39,631 nt of DNA from Treponema sp. (GCA_009782955.1 WRIB01000024.1:1-39631), one strand, 5' to 3'; positions 1-7,920 are shown, numbered from the stretch's first letter. Notes: generated from the letters alone by a model not told the origin. Translations and numbers: made by a program.

Positions 1-168
1 GAGGGGAACGCTGCAATGCCGGGGATTTTCGGCATGATACATCACTGGCCACGCCAGAGCGTGCGTCGAAGGCAGCCATGACCGTCATCCCCGGCAGAGC
101 AGATTCCCCTTATTGCGGGGGCGTGCATGAACCAGATGCGCTTCATGGGCGTTACCATAACGGCGCTC

Positions 169-230
169 CCCCTACGACCCGGCACGACGGTGGCTGGTTG
201 CTATCACGACTACCGGCGAGCGGGGGCGTG
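169..230 (+). repeat. Rhs-derived segment, copy A
   Basis: This is the first of three copies of one Rhs-coding segment. Read in frame it encodes PYDPARRWLVAITTTGERG, close to the stretches at 967 and 2370. It has no start or continuing Rhs frame. Within about 20 codons it runs into the AT-rich promoter region of the toxin-antitoxin pair, so it is a truncated remnant. The DNA before it (1-168) shows no gene I can support, only a short open frame with no family resemblance. Confidence 0.55.
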
Positions 231-304
231 ACATTGGATATAATATACAATATATTTACAATGTCTTTATATTAGCGTTTATTAATTGCATGGAGAAAAA
301 GAAT

Positions 305-577
305 ATGTCACAGGTTTTGGTAAACATCCGCATGGATGAAGATTTAAAAAAATCAATGGAAGATACTTGCCGAACATTGGGGATGAATATGACTACGGCT
401 TTTACTATCTTTGCCAAAAAGGTAAGCCGCGAGCATCGCATACCCTTTGATGTTTCGATAGATCCTTTTTACAGTGAGCGCAATTTAGCTGCAATTGATG
501 AAGCTGCGGGACAGATTAGGGATGGCAGGGTAATCGTTAAGACACTGGAAGAATTAGAGATAATTGAGAATGGGTAG
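305..577 (+). CDS. RelB/DinJ-family antitoxin
   Basis: This is the antitoxin of a type II toxin-antitoxin pair, 90 aa from ATG 305. The N-terminus (SQVLVNIRMDEDLKKSME) is a typical ribbon-helix-helix start of the RelB/DinJ family: a beta strand that pairs in the dimer and binds the operator, followed by an amphipathic helix. The acidic C-terminus would wrap and neutralise the toxin. An upstream ATG at 290 is possible, but GGAG at 292-295 sits 9 nt before ATG 305, which favours the internal start. The gene overlaps the toxin start by 8 nt, the usual translationally coupled arrangement. It is probably autoregulated with its partner. It lies between two Rhs remnants, so it was probably acquired with or into that locus. 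Confidence 0.85.
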   Translation: MSQVLVNIRMDEDLKKSMEDTCRTLGMNMTTAFTIFAKKVSREHRIPFDVSIDPFYSERNLAAIDEAAGQIRDGRVIVKTLEELEIIENG

Positions 578-833
578 GCTGATCTTTGCCGAAAAAGCAT
601 GGGAAGAATATGTATTTTGGCAGGAAACCGACAGAAGAACACTCAAGCGTAATAATCTGCTACTTAAGGACATAATTCGGAATGGAAACGAAGGAATTGG
701 AAAACCGGAACCATTGAAACATTTAGATGAGTGGAGCCGACGAATAGATACTGTCCACCGACTTGTGTATCAGCTTAATGGTGATTTAATTGAAATATTA
801 CAATGTAAAGGACATTATACTGATAAACCCTGA
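570..833 (+). CDS. yoeB: YoeB-family mRNA interferase toxin
   Basis: This is an 87-aa ribosome-dependent endoribonuclease of the RelE/YoeB superfamily, which cleaves mRNA in the ribosomal A site. The match to YoeB runs along the whole protein: WEEYVFWQETDRRTLKRNN at the N-terminus, GKPEPLKH in the middle, WSRRI..VHRLVY, and the terminal KGHY with the catalytic His-Tyr pair. The family's catalytic Glu and Arg positions are also filled (KPEPLKH and SRRI). I chose ATG 570, which overlaps the antitoxin end. A TTG at 564 in the same frame would add two residues. YoeB is normally paired with YefM, so its pairing here with a RelB/DinJ-type antitoxin is a mix-and-match combination that is known in the family. 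All key residues are present, so the toxin is probably active. Confidence 0.88.
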   Translation: MGRLIFAEKAWEEYVFWQETDRRTLKRNNLLLKDIIRNGNEGIGKPEPLKHLDEWSRRIDTVHRLVYQLNGDLIEILQCKGHYTDKP

Positions 834-852
834 TTGAGGAATGTAAAAAAAT

Positions 853-892
853 TGTACACGCAAAGTCAGCTGATACCAAATTCGTCTGATGC
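853..892 (+). repeat. Direct repeat flanking the Rhs cassette, left copy
   Basis: About 40 bp starting TGTACACGCAAAGTCAGCTG recurs at 2268-2308 with a few substitutions. Both copies lie roughly 110 bp upstream of an Rhs-derived segment (967 and 2370). The pair brackets the Rhs tip and its small membrane-protein genes, so the block between them looks like a duplicated or recombined cassette. The gap 834-1016 otherwise holds no gene I can support. Confidence 0.6.
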
Positions 893-966
893 CGTTCGGG
901 AGCAACTCACTATATGCAGCATTGTTTTGTCTTTTTATAAGCGAATGATTATCTGAGGGGGTAGTT

Positions 967-1079
967 ACCCGGCACGACGGTGGCTAAGCGGGACAACGAC
1001 AACGGGGCCGCAGGGATTGGCGTACCAGGACATTGAGTATACTCTGGATGCTGTGAGAAACGTGGAACGGTATACCAAC
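967..1079 (+). repeat. Rhs-derived segment, copy B
   Basis: This is the second copy of the Rhs segment (PARRWLSGTTTTG followed by YTLDAVRNVERYTN). It is the only copy whose reading frame continues, into the Rhs core at 1080-1480. It shares the ARRWL part with copies A and C and the TLDAV-NVERYTN part with copy C. Confidence 0.6.
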
Positions 1080-1724
1080 AACGCATACGGGGATCATCTG
1101 GGGAGTGCGCAGTTGGTGACGGACTGGAGAGGGAGTATTTACGAGCATCTGGAATACACGCCGTACGGGGAGCTGTGGGTAGATCATGCTACCAGTGAGG
1201 TAGGGATGAACCCGACGCTATTCCGGTTTACGGGAAAGGAGTTGGACGTAGAGACGGGTTTTTACTACTACGGAACCCGGTATTTGGACCCCAAGACGAG
1301 CAGGTGGATCAGTGCAGACCCTGCTATGGGAGAGTATGTGCCGCTTGCTCCCATCAATGACGACGCTAAAAAGCACAACCAGAATCTGCCGGGGATGGGG
1401 GGAATCTTTAACCTGGTCAACATGCACGTGTACCACTATGCGGGGAATAACCCGGTGGTACTCATAGACCCTGATGGAAGAACACCACGATCATATAAAT
1501 TGTCTGAAAACCGGTATACATTTTCTCCTGACAGGTCAACACGAGATGGGGCTGCAGCTCTTTATAATTATGCGAGAACCAGAATGGATAAATTACATCA
1601 AGAAGGCGTTTTTTCATATACAACAAATAAAGTTGGAAGTATAAGATCTTGCTCGTACAGAAATTCTGATTTTGATTCATTGCGACAAGAATTAAAGTTG
1701 TTTAAAGAGAGCATTGAAAAATAA
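1017..1724 (+). CDS. Rhs core C-terminal fragment with variable toxin tip
   Basis: This is a 5'-truncated Rhs-repeat protein; the 1017 TTG is only where the open frame can be read from and is not a credible native start. Residues 1-160 are a canonical Rhs-associated core: GDHLGSAQLV, YTPYGELW, RFTGKELDVETGFYYYGTRYLDP, SRWISADP and the closing NNPVVLIDPDGR. The DPxGR motif is where Rhs proteins are autoproteolysed and the conserved shell ends. The remaining ~75 residues are a different, AT-rich tip that I do not recognise. In Rhs systems such tips are usually toxins used in contact-dependent competition. With no N-terminal shell, secretion signal or full-length gene, this copy is probably a silent tip cassette or pseudogene that can recombine with a full-length Rhs gene elsewhere. 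Confidence 0.72.
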   Translation: MAYQDIEYTLDAVRNVERYTNNAYGDHLGSAQLVTDWRGSIYEHLEYTPYGELWVDHATSEVGMNPTLFRFTGKELDVETGFYYYGTRYLDPKTSRWISADPAMGEYVPLAPINDDAKKHNQNLPGMGGIFNLVNMHVYHYAGNNPVVLIDPDGRTPRSYKLSENRYTFSPDRSTRDGAAALYNYARTRMDKLHQEGVFSYTTNKVGSIRSCSYRNSDFDSLRQELKLFKESIEK

Positions 1725-1904
1725 GTGTTTTTTTCAATAAAAGATATTATTTTTATTATATTTCTTTCTTTAATGATTGGTGGTATTGGGTTATTTCGAA
1801 TGCTTGTATTTACAAAGGTTAGGCCAAAAATAATGATTTTTATTGCAATAATGGCCGCCTTAATATTTATGATAGTAAATATTACCATCTATATTATTAA
1901 ATGA
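1725..1904 (+). CDS. Small two-TM membrane protein, candidate Rhs immunity
   Basis: This is a 59-aa frame opening with GTG directly after the TAA of the Rhs tip and in the same reading frame. It contains two hydrophobic segments (roughly residues 6-25 and 36-58) separated by a basic loop (FTKVRPK), as expected for a tiny inner-membrane protein. Only a weak purine-rich stretch precedes it, so translation would depend on re-initiation after the tip. Immunity genes normally sit immediately behind Rhs tips, and membrane immunity proteins guard against membrane-active toxins. That is the basis of the suggestion; there is no recognised family. The alternative is that it was once the C-terminus of a longer tip, cut off by the TAA. 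Confidence 0.45.
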   Translation: MFFSIKDIIFIIFLSLMIGGIGLFRMLVFTKVRPKIMIFIAIMAALIFMIVNITIYIIK

Positions 1905-1966
1905 ATGTAGGCGCAAATGTGTCGGACACCAATTGCGACACGAAAGCTCGTGAAAGGAGAATATAG

Positions 1967-2236
1967 GTGAAACCTGTTCATTTTAGAACTGCAGCTGCAA
2001 CAATTTTAACGATTGTATTAAATATCTCGTTAATACTTGAACGGATAATAAATATTGAATTAGACAACAAATTGTACTATATGGTTATTATTGTTATTGT
2101 CATACCTTTTACACTTATTATATGTAAATATTTAAGTAGGGGCTACGATGAAACAGAAGAAAATAATGATTCAGTTTTCTATTGCATTTCAGTCTTTTTT
2201 TTAATTACATTCTTTTTTCTCTTGTTTAAGTTGTAA
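1967..2236 (+). CDS. Small three-TM membrane protein, candidate immunity
   Basis: This 89-aa protein starts at GTG 1967 and is preceded by AAAGGAGA at 1954-1961, a good ribosome site at normal spacing. Three hydrophobic stretches are visible (about residues 8-25, 37-54 and 70-88) around a short acidic loop (DETEENNDS). The gene is very AT-rich, like the tip and the preceding small frame and unlike the Rhs core. I do not recognise a family. Position behind an Rhs tip makes immunity function plausible. A small stand-alone membrane protein of another cassette is the alternative. Confidence 0.55.
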   Translation: MKPVHFRTAAATILTIVLNISLILERIINIELDNKLYYMVIIVIVIPFTLIICKYLSRGYDETEENNDSVFYCISVFFLITFFFLLFKL

Positions 2237-2267
2237 CCGCTTAATGCGTAGTAAACGCATGGGTGAC

Positions 2268-2308
2268 TGTACACGCAAAGTCAGCTGACACCGAATTCGT
2301 CTGGCGCC
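2268..2308 (+). repeat. Direct repeat flanking the Rhs cassette, right copy
   Basis: This is the second copy of the repeat at 853-892 (TGTACACGCAAAGTCAGCTG and on). It differs at several positions, so the duplication is not recent. Confidence 0.6.
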
Positions 2309-2369
2309 AAAGAATGCGTGCGAGACATCGAGCACGGCTTGTCAGACGATGTAACACGACGTGCTCTCC

Positions 2370-2495
2370 CCCTACGACCCGGCACGGCGGTGGCTGGTTA
2401 CCATTACGACAACCGGCAAGCGGGGCGAGTTGCTTTACAAGAACATAGCCATACGCTGGATGCCGTGGAAAACGTGGAACGGTATACCAATCCGT
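2370..2495 (+). pseudogene. Rhs-derived segment, copy C, frameshifted
   Basis: This is the third copy of the Rhs segment. In one frame it reads SPYDPARRWLVTITTTGKRG followed by ELLYKNIA; the continuation TLDAVENVERYTN is in another frame. A small deletion around 2450 therefore broke it. The Rhs similarity stops at about 2495, and nothing downstream continues the core. The 500 bp between the last membrane gene and thrS hold this remnant, a hairpin (2553-2587) and the thrS leader only. Confidence 0.6.
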
Positions 2496-2546
2496 ACCTC
2501 TGTGTTTTTGCAAGAAATGCAGGGGAATCTTCACTTCATTGCAATG

Positions 2547-2587
2547 AAAAAACCTCCCAGGAAAAGGAGGTGAAGAAACCTGGGAGG
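2547..2587 (-). terminator. Leftward intrinsic terminator
   Basis: Perfect 9-bp arms CCTCCCAGG (2553-2561) and CCTGGGAGG (2579-2587) enclose a 17-nt loop. On the minus strand the stem is followed by six T (A run at 2547-2552), so it would stop leftward transcription. No minus-strand gene to its right uses it. The loop contains AAGGAGGTGA on the plus strand, a full Shine-Dalgarno-like string with no suitable start codon behind it. Confidence 0.55.
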
Positions 2588-2737
2588 GGCTGATAGTGCT
2601 CTGAAAGAGCCATACGCTAAATTGCCTATCAGATAATATAAATATACATTGTTTTTGGGCTGTAGTCAACCTTTTTGATACTTTTTTCCTTTGGTACAGG
2701 GCTTGACCAAGGCTTTGAATTCTACCACCCTGTATTT

Positions 2738-4546
2738 ATGTCCGACTCAAACAAGAAAAGCGAAGAACATCTGGCTGAGGGTCAAATGCGTTTGGCCATT
2801 GTTCGCCATTCGGTAAGCCATATTATGGCCCAGGCTGTAACACAGCTCTTTCCCGGCACCAAGGTTGCCATTGGCCCTTCTATAGAAAACGGTTTTTATT
2901 ATGATTTTCAGCTGCCCAGACAGATAAGCAACGAAGATCTTCCTGCTATCGAAGAAGCAATGAAAACGATCATCAATTCCAAACAGGATTTTGTCCGTAT
3001 TGAACTTTCCCGTGAAGATGCCCTTAAACGATTTTCTGATGAACCTTATAAAGTCGAACTTATTGGCGATCTGCCGGAAACAGAAATAATTTCTGTCTAT
3101 GAAAACCGTGACAGCGCCGGCGTTGCAGGCGAGGGCAAAACTGTATGGGCTGATCTTTGCCGCGGGCCTCATGTACAAAATACCCGGGAAATTCATACCG
3201 GTGCATTCAAGCTTCAGAGCATTGCCGGGGCATACTGGCGGGGAGATGAAAAGCGGCCCATGCTTACCCGTATTTACGGAACCGCCTGGGAAAATCCAAA
3301 AGACCTAAAAGCCTATCTTGCTTTTCTGGAAGAAGTGGAAAAACGGGATCATCGCAGGCTTGGAAAGGAACTCGACCTTTATTCTACCCACGAAGAAGCC
3401 GGCGCCGGTCTTATCTACTGGCATCCCAACGGCGGCCGCATGAGGGTAGCAGTTGAAAACTTCTGGCGTACAGAACATTACCGCAACGGCTATGAAATTC
3501 TTTACACGCCCCATATCGGCAAAAGCTGGCTGTGGGAAACATCGGGGCATCTGGGCTTTTACAGTGCAAATATGTACAACCCTATGGAAATCGACAACCA
3601 GGACTATATCATTAAACCAATGAACTGTCCTTTCCATATCATGATTTATAAAAACAAACAACGCAGTTACCGCGACCTTCCCCTGCGTTGGGCCGAACTG
3701 GGAACGGTGTACCGTTATGAACGGAGCGGCGTTCTTCACGGCCTGCTTCGTGTCCGGGGTTTTACCCAGGATGATGCCCATATCTTTTGTACTCCCGGTC
3801 AAATGGAAAGTGAAATTCTCGAAGTTCTCCGTTTCAGTCTTTGGATTTGGAAAGTTTTCGGCTTTACGGAGATCAAGGCATACCTTGCAACCAAGCCTGC
3901 CGAATCGGTTGGTGAACAAAGCCGCTGGGACGCCGCACTGGAAAGCCTCCGCAAGGCGGTGAATGCCGAAGGGCTTGCCTACGAAATTGACGAAGGAGGC
4001 GGCGCTTTCTACGGACCCAAAATCGATCTGAAAGTAAAGGATGCCATAGGCCGGGAATGGCAGATGACAACCATTCAGTTTGACTTTAATGAGCCAGAAC
4101 GTTTTGACATGAGTTTTGTTGATACCGACGGACAGCACAAACGGCCGTACATGATCCACCGGGCGCTGCTCGGTTCTTTGGAACGGTTCTTCGGTATACT
4201 TATAGAGCACTTTGGCGGCGCTTTCCCGCCATGGATAGCGCCTGAACAGGCGGCGGTTATTCCCGTGTCGGAAAACTTTAATGACTATGCAAAAAAAGTT
4301 CTTTCGGAGTTACAGGCAAGGGATCTTCGTGTCAGTGCTGAACTGGATGACTCAAGGCTGAATGCAAAGATCCGCGGATGCCAGAACCGGAAAATTCCTT
4401 ATATGCTGGTAGTTGGTCAGCGCGAAGAAGATGAAGGAACTGTAGCGATCCGGCTGCGGGATGGAAAACAGCTTGATCCGATGAAGACCGCAGATTTTGC
4501 CGCCTACCTGGAAGAAAAGATCAAGAGCCGCAGCCAGGAGCTGTAA
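2738..4546 (+). CDS. thrS: Threonyl-tRNA synthetase
   Basis: This class II synthetase attaches threonine to tRNA-Thr in the cytoplasm. It is 602 aa from ATG 2738. The protein opens almost directly with the editing domain: HSVSHIMAQA near residue 25 and CRGPH near 148 supply the zinc-like HxxxH...CxxxH set that clears mischarged serine. The catalytic core follows, with NCPFH, motif 2 (YRYERSGVLHGLLRVRGF), DDAHIF and motif 3 (HRALLGSLERFFGILIEH), then the anticodon-binding domain (PPWIAPEQ onward). The N-terminal TGS domain of the usual ~640-aa enzyme is missing. No Shine-Dalgarno is visible before ATG 2738. A TTG at 2675 in the same frame would add 21 residues without family resemblance. It is convergent with the YjbQ gene, with only 14 bp between stops. 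Confidence 0.97.
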   Translation: MSDSNKKSEEHLAEGQMRLAIVRHSVSHIMAQAVTQLFPGTKVAIGPSIENGFYYDFQLPRQISNEDLPAIEEAMKTIINSKQDFVRIELSREDALKRFSDEPYKVELIGDLPETEIISVYENRDSAGVAGEGKTVWADLCRGPHVQNTREIHTGAFKLQSIAGAYWRGDEKRPMLTRIYGTAWENPKDLKAYLAFLEEVEKRDHRRLGKELDLYSTHEEAGAGLIYWHPNGGRMRVAVENFWRTEHYRNGYEILYTPHIGKSWLWETSGHLGFYSANMYNPMEIDNQDYIIKPMNCPFHIMIYKNKQRSYRDLPLRWAELGTVYRYERSGVLHGLLRVRGFTQDDAHIFCTPGQMESEILEVLRFSLWIWKVFGFTEIKAYLATKPAESVGEQSRWDAALESLRKAVNAEGLAYEIDEGGGAFYGPKIDLKVKDAIGREWQMTTIQFDFNEPERFDMSFVDTDGQHKRPYMIHRALLGSLERFFGILIEHFGGAFPPWIAPEQAAVIPVSENFNDYAKKVLSELQARDLRVSAELDDSRLNAKIRGCQNRKIPYMLVVGQREEDEGTVAIRLRDGKQLDPMKTADFAAYLEEKIKSRSQEL

Positions 4547-4560
4547 CCAGGTTCCAAAAC

Positions 4561-4977
4561 TCATTCGCCAATGATTTTTACCAATACCCGTTTACGCCGC
4601 TGCCCGTCGAATTCACCGTAAAAAATCTGTTCCCAGGTACCAAAGTGAAGTCTCCCTCCGGTAATCGCCACTACAGCTTCTCTGCCCATGATTTGCCGTT
4701 TCATATGTGCATCGGCATTTACCTCGCCGGTGTTGTGCCGGTACGAAGCTACCGGTTCATGCGGAGCAAGCTTTTCCAGCCATACATCAAAGTCATGGTG
4801 AAGACCGGATTCATCGTCATTGATAAAAACACTTGCCGTAATATTCATGGCATTTACCAGGCATAACCCTTCCTGTATTCCCGATTCAGTCAGAAGTTTT
4901 TCCACCTCGCCGGTTATGTTGATAAATTCCCGGTTCTTTTTAGTAGTAATCCACAATTCTTTTGTCAGGGATTTCAT
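4561..4977 (-). CDS. YjbQ/UPF0047-family protein
   Basis: This 138-aa protein belongs to the YjbQ (UPF0047) family, a small trimeric fold for which weak thiamin-phosphate synthase activity has been reported in E. coli; its true role is open. Family hallmarks are [20 protein letters not shown], the [18 protein letters not shown] stretch with its conserved histidines, and [19 protein letters not shown] near the end. I place the start at ATG 4977, five nt after GAGG. An in-frame GTG at 4983 is less likely. Upstream, TTGTGT-N17-TATACT reads leftward in the 76-bp gap that it shares with the tRNA promoter. Confidence 0.88.
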   Translation of the reverse strand: MKSLTKELWITTKKNREFINITGEVEKLLTESGIQEGLCLVNAMNITASVFINDDESGLHHDFDVWLEKLAPHEPVASYRHNTGEVNADAHMKRQIMGREAVVAITGGRLHFGTWEQIFYGEFDGQRRKRVLVKIIGE

Positions 4978-5014
4978 AAACACCTCTTGTTTTTAGTATA
5001 CCATTATTGAACCA

Positions 5015-5043
5015 TTGACACAATTTAAAATAATTGTTACGGT
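5015..5043 (+). promoter_or_regulatory. Predicted promoter of tRNA-Ala
   Basis: TTGACA at 5015-5020 is followed by a 17-nt spacer and a weak -10 (TACGGT, 5038-5043), placing the start a few bases before the tRNA at 5054. Confidence 0.5.
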
Positions 5044-5053
5044 TAATTTATCC

Positions 5054-5673
<620 letters not shown>

Positions 5674-5781
5674 GAAAATCGCTAACATGTTATAGTATAA
5701 ATGATTATGCAAAAAACGATTTTTTCATAGGGTAAGAAAATTTCAAAAAACCAGAGTTTATGGAAATTATTGGTAATAAAC

Positions 5782-6594
5782 ATGAATACAATAATGGATA
5801 TGCTTTCTTATAACTTTATTATCCGTGCGCTGATTGTGGGTTTTTTTGTCTCCCTCTGTGCAAGCCTTCTGGGAGTAAGTCTTGTTTTAAAACGTTATTC
5901 GATGATAGGCGACGGCCTTTCCCACGTTGGTTTTGCCGCTCTGGCAATTGCTTCCGCACTTAACATGACTCCTCTGACCGTTTCTATCGCAATCGTCGTT
6001 GCATCGGCGTTTTTTCTTTTACATCTCAGTGAACATTCCAAAATTCGCGGAGATGCAGCCATCGCTCTGTTTTCTACCAGTGCGCTTGCTATCGGCGTAA
6101 TGGTTATCTCCATGACAACAGGAATGAATACCGATGTCTATAACTATCTTTTCGGCAGCATACTTGCGATGAGCAAAGCCGATCTTCAGCTAAGTATAGT
6201 ACTTTCTGTTTCGGTATTGCTGCTCTTTGTGGTTTTTTACAACAAGATCTTCACCATTACCTTTGACGAAACCTTTGCCCGGGCAACGGGAGTTAAGGCA
6301 AGCCTTTATAACATGATAATCGCGTTACTTACAGCGGTAACCATTGTCCTTGGAATGAGGATGATGGGCGCTTTGCTTATTTCCAGTCTTGTCATCTTTC
6401 CTGCCCTTTCTTCAATGCGGCTTTTTAAAAGCTTTCGTTCGGTAACCATTTCTTCGGCCCTAATCTCGATATTTTGTTTCCTTGCCGGAGTTGTAATTTC
6501 TTTTCTTTTTGCCACTCCTACAGGAGCCAGCGTAGTTGTAATTAATATACTGATCTTTGCAATTTTCTCAGGTATTGGTATTCTGCGAAATTAG
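5782..6594 (+). CDS. Metal ABC transporter permease (ZnuB/MntB family)
   Basis: This is the inner-membrane channel subunit of an ABC-3 family importer for zinc, manganese or iron, 270 aa with about eight hydrophobic segments. Family motifs include LKRYSMIGDGLSHVGFAALA after the first helix, GDAAIALFSTSALAIGVMVIS, the FDETFARATG loop and MRMMGALLISSLVIFPALSS, which contacts the ATPase. The ATPase and the substrate-binding protein that such a permease needs are not beside it, so partners must be encoded elsewhere or this is a stranded fragment of an operon. The start is uncertain: ATG 5782 has no Shine-Dalgarno, whereas TTG 5770 (four more residues) has GGAA a few nt upstream. Metal specificity cannot be read from the sequence. 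Confidence 0.88.
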   Translation: MNTIMDMLSYNFIIRALIVGFFVSLCASLLGVSLVLKRYSMIGDGLSHVGFAALAIASALNMTPLTVSIAIVVASAFFLLHLSEHSKIRGDAAIALFSTSALAIGVMVISMTTGMNTDVYNYLFGSILAMSKADLQLSIVLSVSVLLLFVVFYNKIFTITFDETFARATGVKASLYNMIIALLTAVTIVLGMRMMGALLISSLVIFPALSSMRLFKSFRSVTISSALISIFCFLAGVVISFLFATPTGASVVVINILIFAIFSGIGILRN

Positions 6595-6617
6595 CAAAAA
6601 TCCCGACTGCCTAACAC

Positions 6618-6665
6618 TTGACAAATTTGCGTGCCCATGGTATGTTAACGACCGGTCGGTAACAT
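6618..6665 (+). promoter_or_regulatory. tetR promoter with overlapping palindromic operator O1
   Basis: TTGACA (6618-6623), a 17-nt spacer and TATGTT (6641-6646) form a near-ideal sigma-70 promoter. A 24-bp palindrome at 6642-6665 (half-sites ATGTTAACGACC and GGTCGGTAACAT, two positions off perfect symmetry) covers the -10 and the start point. The same promoter and operator recur at 15723-15770. The GTG of the tetR gene follows 1 nt after the operator, so the leader is only about 14 nt and has no Shine-Dalgarno. Confidence 0.85.
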
Positions 6666-6666
6666 C

Positions 6667-7920
6667 GTGACTAATGATGATGTAATTAGAGCTGCTTTCA
6701 ATGTATGGGGGCAGGAATTTTATAAAACCACAAGTCTTGCAAAACTTGCAGAGTCATTGGGTGTCTCCAAACCTGCCCTTTACCGGCATTTTCCCGATAA
6801 ACAATCCCTGCAAAAAGCCATGGAAGAACGTTATTTTGATGATTATGCCGCCGCCATGAAACCGGCCATAGAAGAAGCGCAGAAAAAAGACAGTTGGCAG
6901 GAAAGGCTCCTGACCATGGTAGAGTTTTTTTCCGGTTATTATGCCCGGCATTTTGATTATTTTATTTATTCCATAATCGAGATTCACGATCAAAAGCAGC
7001 CTCATTTTTTTAATGAAGAAGCGATTATTAAACGGGGAGTTTCTTTTGAAAAACTAAGGTTAAACTTTTCTGAACAGCAGCCCTCAATACTGTTTCTGGC
7101 AGGTGTTTCCGCATTCTTTGGAACCGGAATGTTCCATAAGCGCCGTTTTGGAATCAAGGATAATAAAATAAAGAAAGAATACCTGCAGGAATACTGGTTC
7201 TCCAAAGTGCCGTCTGAAGAAGAAATCGGCAATTTTTCCCGATCAATAGCCGAATTGGTACGCCTTGGCCTTCTTTTTGAAGAAGCGGTTGTAAATACCC
7301 TGCCCTATGAAGAACTGGAAAAACCAGACGAAGAACTTATTGTTGCGCCGGATCCGCTTCTTAAAGCAGTTGCCGAAGTGGTGGCAGAAGAAGGGCCGTG
7401 GAATGCTTCAATGGAAACAGTAGCAAAACGCTCCGGCCTTTCCAAAAGCGGACTTTATGCCCACTTTAAAAGTAAAGAAGATATGCTTTCCCGTCTTTTT
7501 ATGACTGAGTTTGACAGGGTTGGCCAGTATACAGCCCGCCGGACTGCTTCCGGAAAAAACAGGGAGGAAAGGCTTTACCTTGCCATAGTTTCCATCACCG
7601 ACTACCTGCGTACCAGGCCGGATATACTTATTGCTTTAAACTGGGTTCGAATCCAGCAGCTAGAACTGGACATTTCGGCGCCTGCAGCCCTGTATAATTT
7701 TTTCAGAGATTTAAAGGTTGCGGTCTCGTTGGATGACATCTGGGAAAAAACTATCCATTGGATTCTTTTTCTATTAATAGCAGTCCTGAAACATTATTAT
7801 ATAATTGATACAAATATCGAAAAAAAACCTAAAAATGAATTTAATTACAACTGTTTACGGCGGTTGTTCAGGTTTATCAGTTTGGGGATAGAAGGATTTG
7901 AAGAGGAAACTCCTGGTTAA
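6667..7920 (+). CDS. Tandem TetR-family repressor (two TetR units fused)
   Basis: This 417-aa regulator is about twice the usual TetR length. Unit 1 has its helix-turn-helix at residues ~21-48 (TTSLAKLAESLGVSKPALYRHFPDKQSL). Unit 2 starts near residue 229 with a second one (ASMETVAKRSGLSKSGLYAHFKSKEDML). Each is followed by an all-helical ligand-binding and dimerisation part. One chain could therefore bind a palindrome as a pseudo-dimer, or a dimer could bind two sites. It starts with GTG 6667 because no other in-frame start precedes the first helix-turn-helix. It sits directly under operator O1, so autorepression is likely. The identical operator before the efflux operon makes that operon its expected target. 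Its stop overlaps the convergent BglG-type gene by 4 nt. Confidence 0.9.
   Translation: MTNDDVIRAAFNVWGQEFYKTTSLAKLAESLGVSKPALYRHFPDKQSLQKAMEERYFDDYAAAMKPAIEEAQKKDSWQERLLTMVEFFSGYYARHFDYFIYSIIEIHDQKQPHFFNEEAIIKRGVSFEKLRLNFSEQQPSILFLAGVSAFFGTGMFHKRRFGIKDNKIKKEYLQEYWFSKVPSEEEIGNFSRSIAELVRLGLLFEEAVVNTLPYEELEKPDEELIVAPDPLLKAVAEVVAEEGPWNASMETVAKRSGLSKSGLYAHFKSKEDMLSRLFMTEFDRVGQYTARRTASGKNREERLYLAIVSITDYLRTRPDILIALNWVRIQQLELDISAPAALYNFFRDLKVAVSLDDIWEKTIHWILFLLIAVLKHYYIIDTNIEKKPKNEFNYNCLRRLFRFISLGIEGFEEETPG

Noticed and set aside
78-275. Open frame of 65 codons at the left edge
   Set aside because: It reads an Rhs-derived segment in the wrong phase and has no recognisable motif.
2241-2669. Minus-strand frame of 142 codons before thrS
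   Set aside because: It covers the broken Rhs remnant and hairpin; no family features and no ribosome site.
2594-2737. A T-box or other amino-acid riboswitch in the thrS leader
   Set aside because: No conserved T-box sequence, no antiterminator/terminator pair reading rightward; only a 5-bp hairpin is visible.
3305-4210. A 301-codon open frame on the minus strand
   Set aside because: It lies wholly opposite thrS, follows its codon pattern and has no family features; it is a shadow frame.
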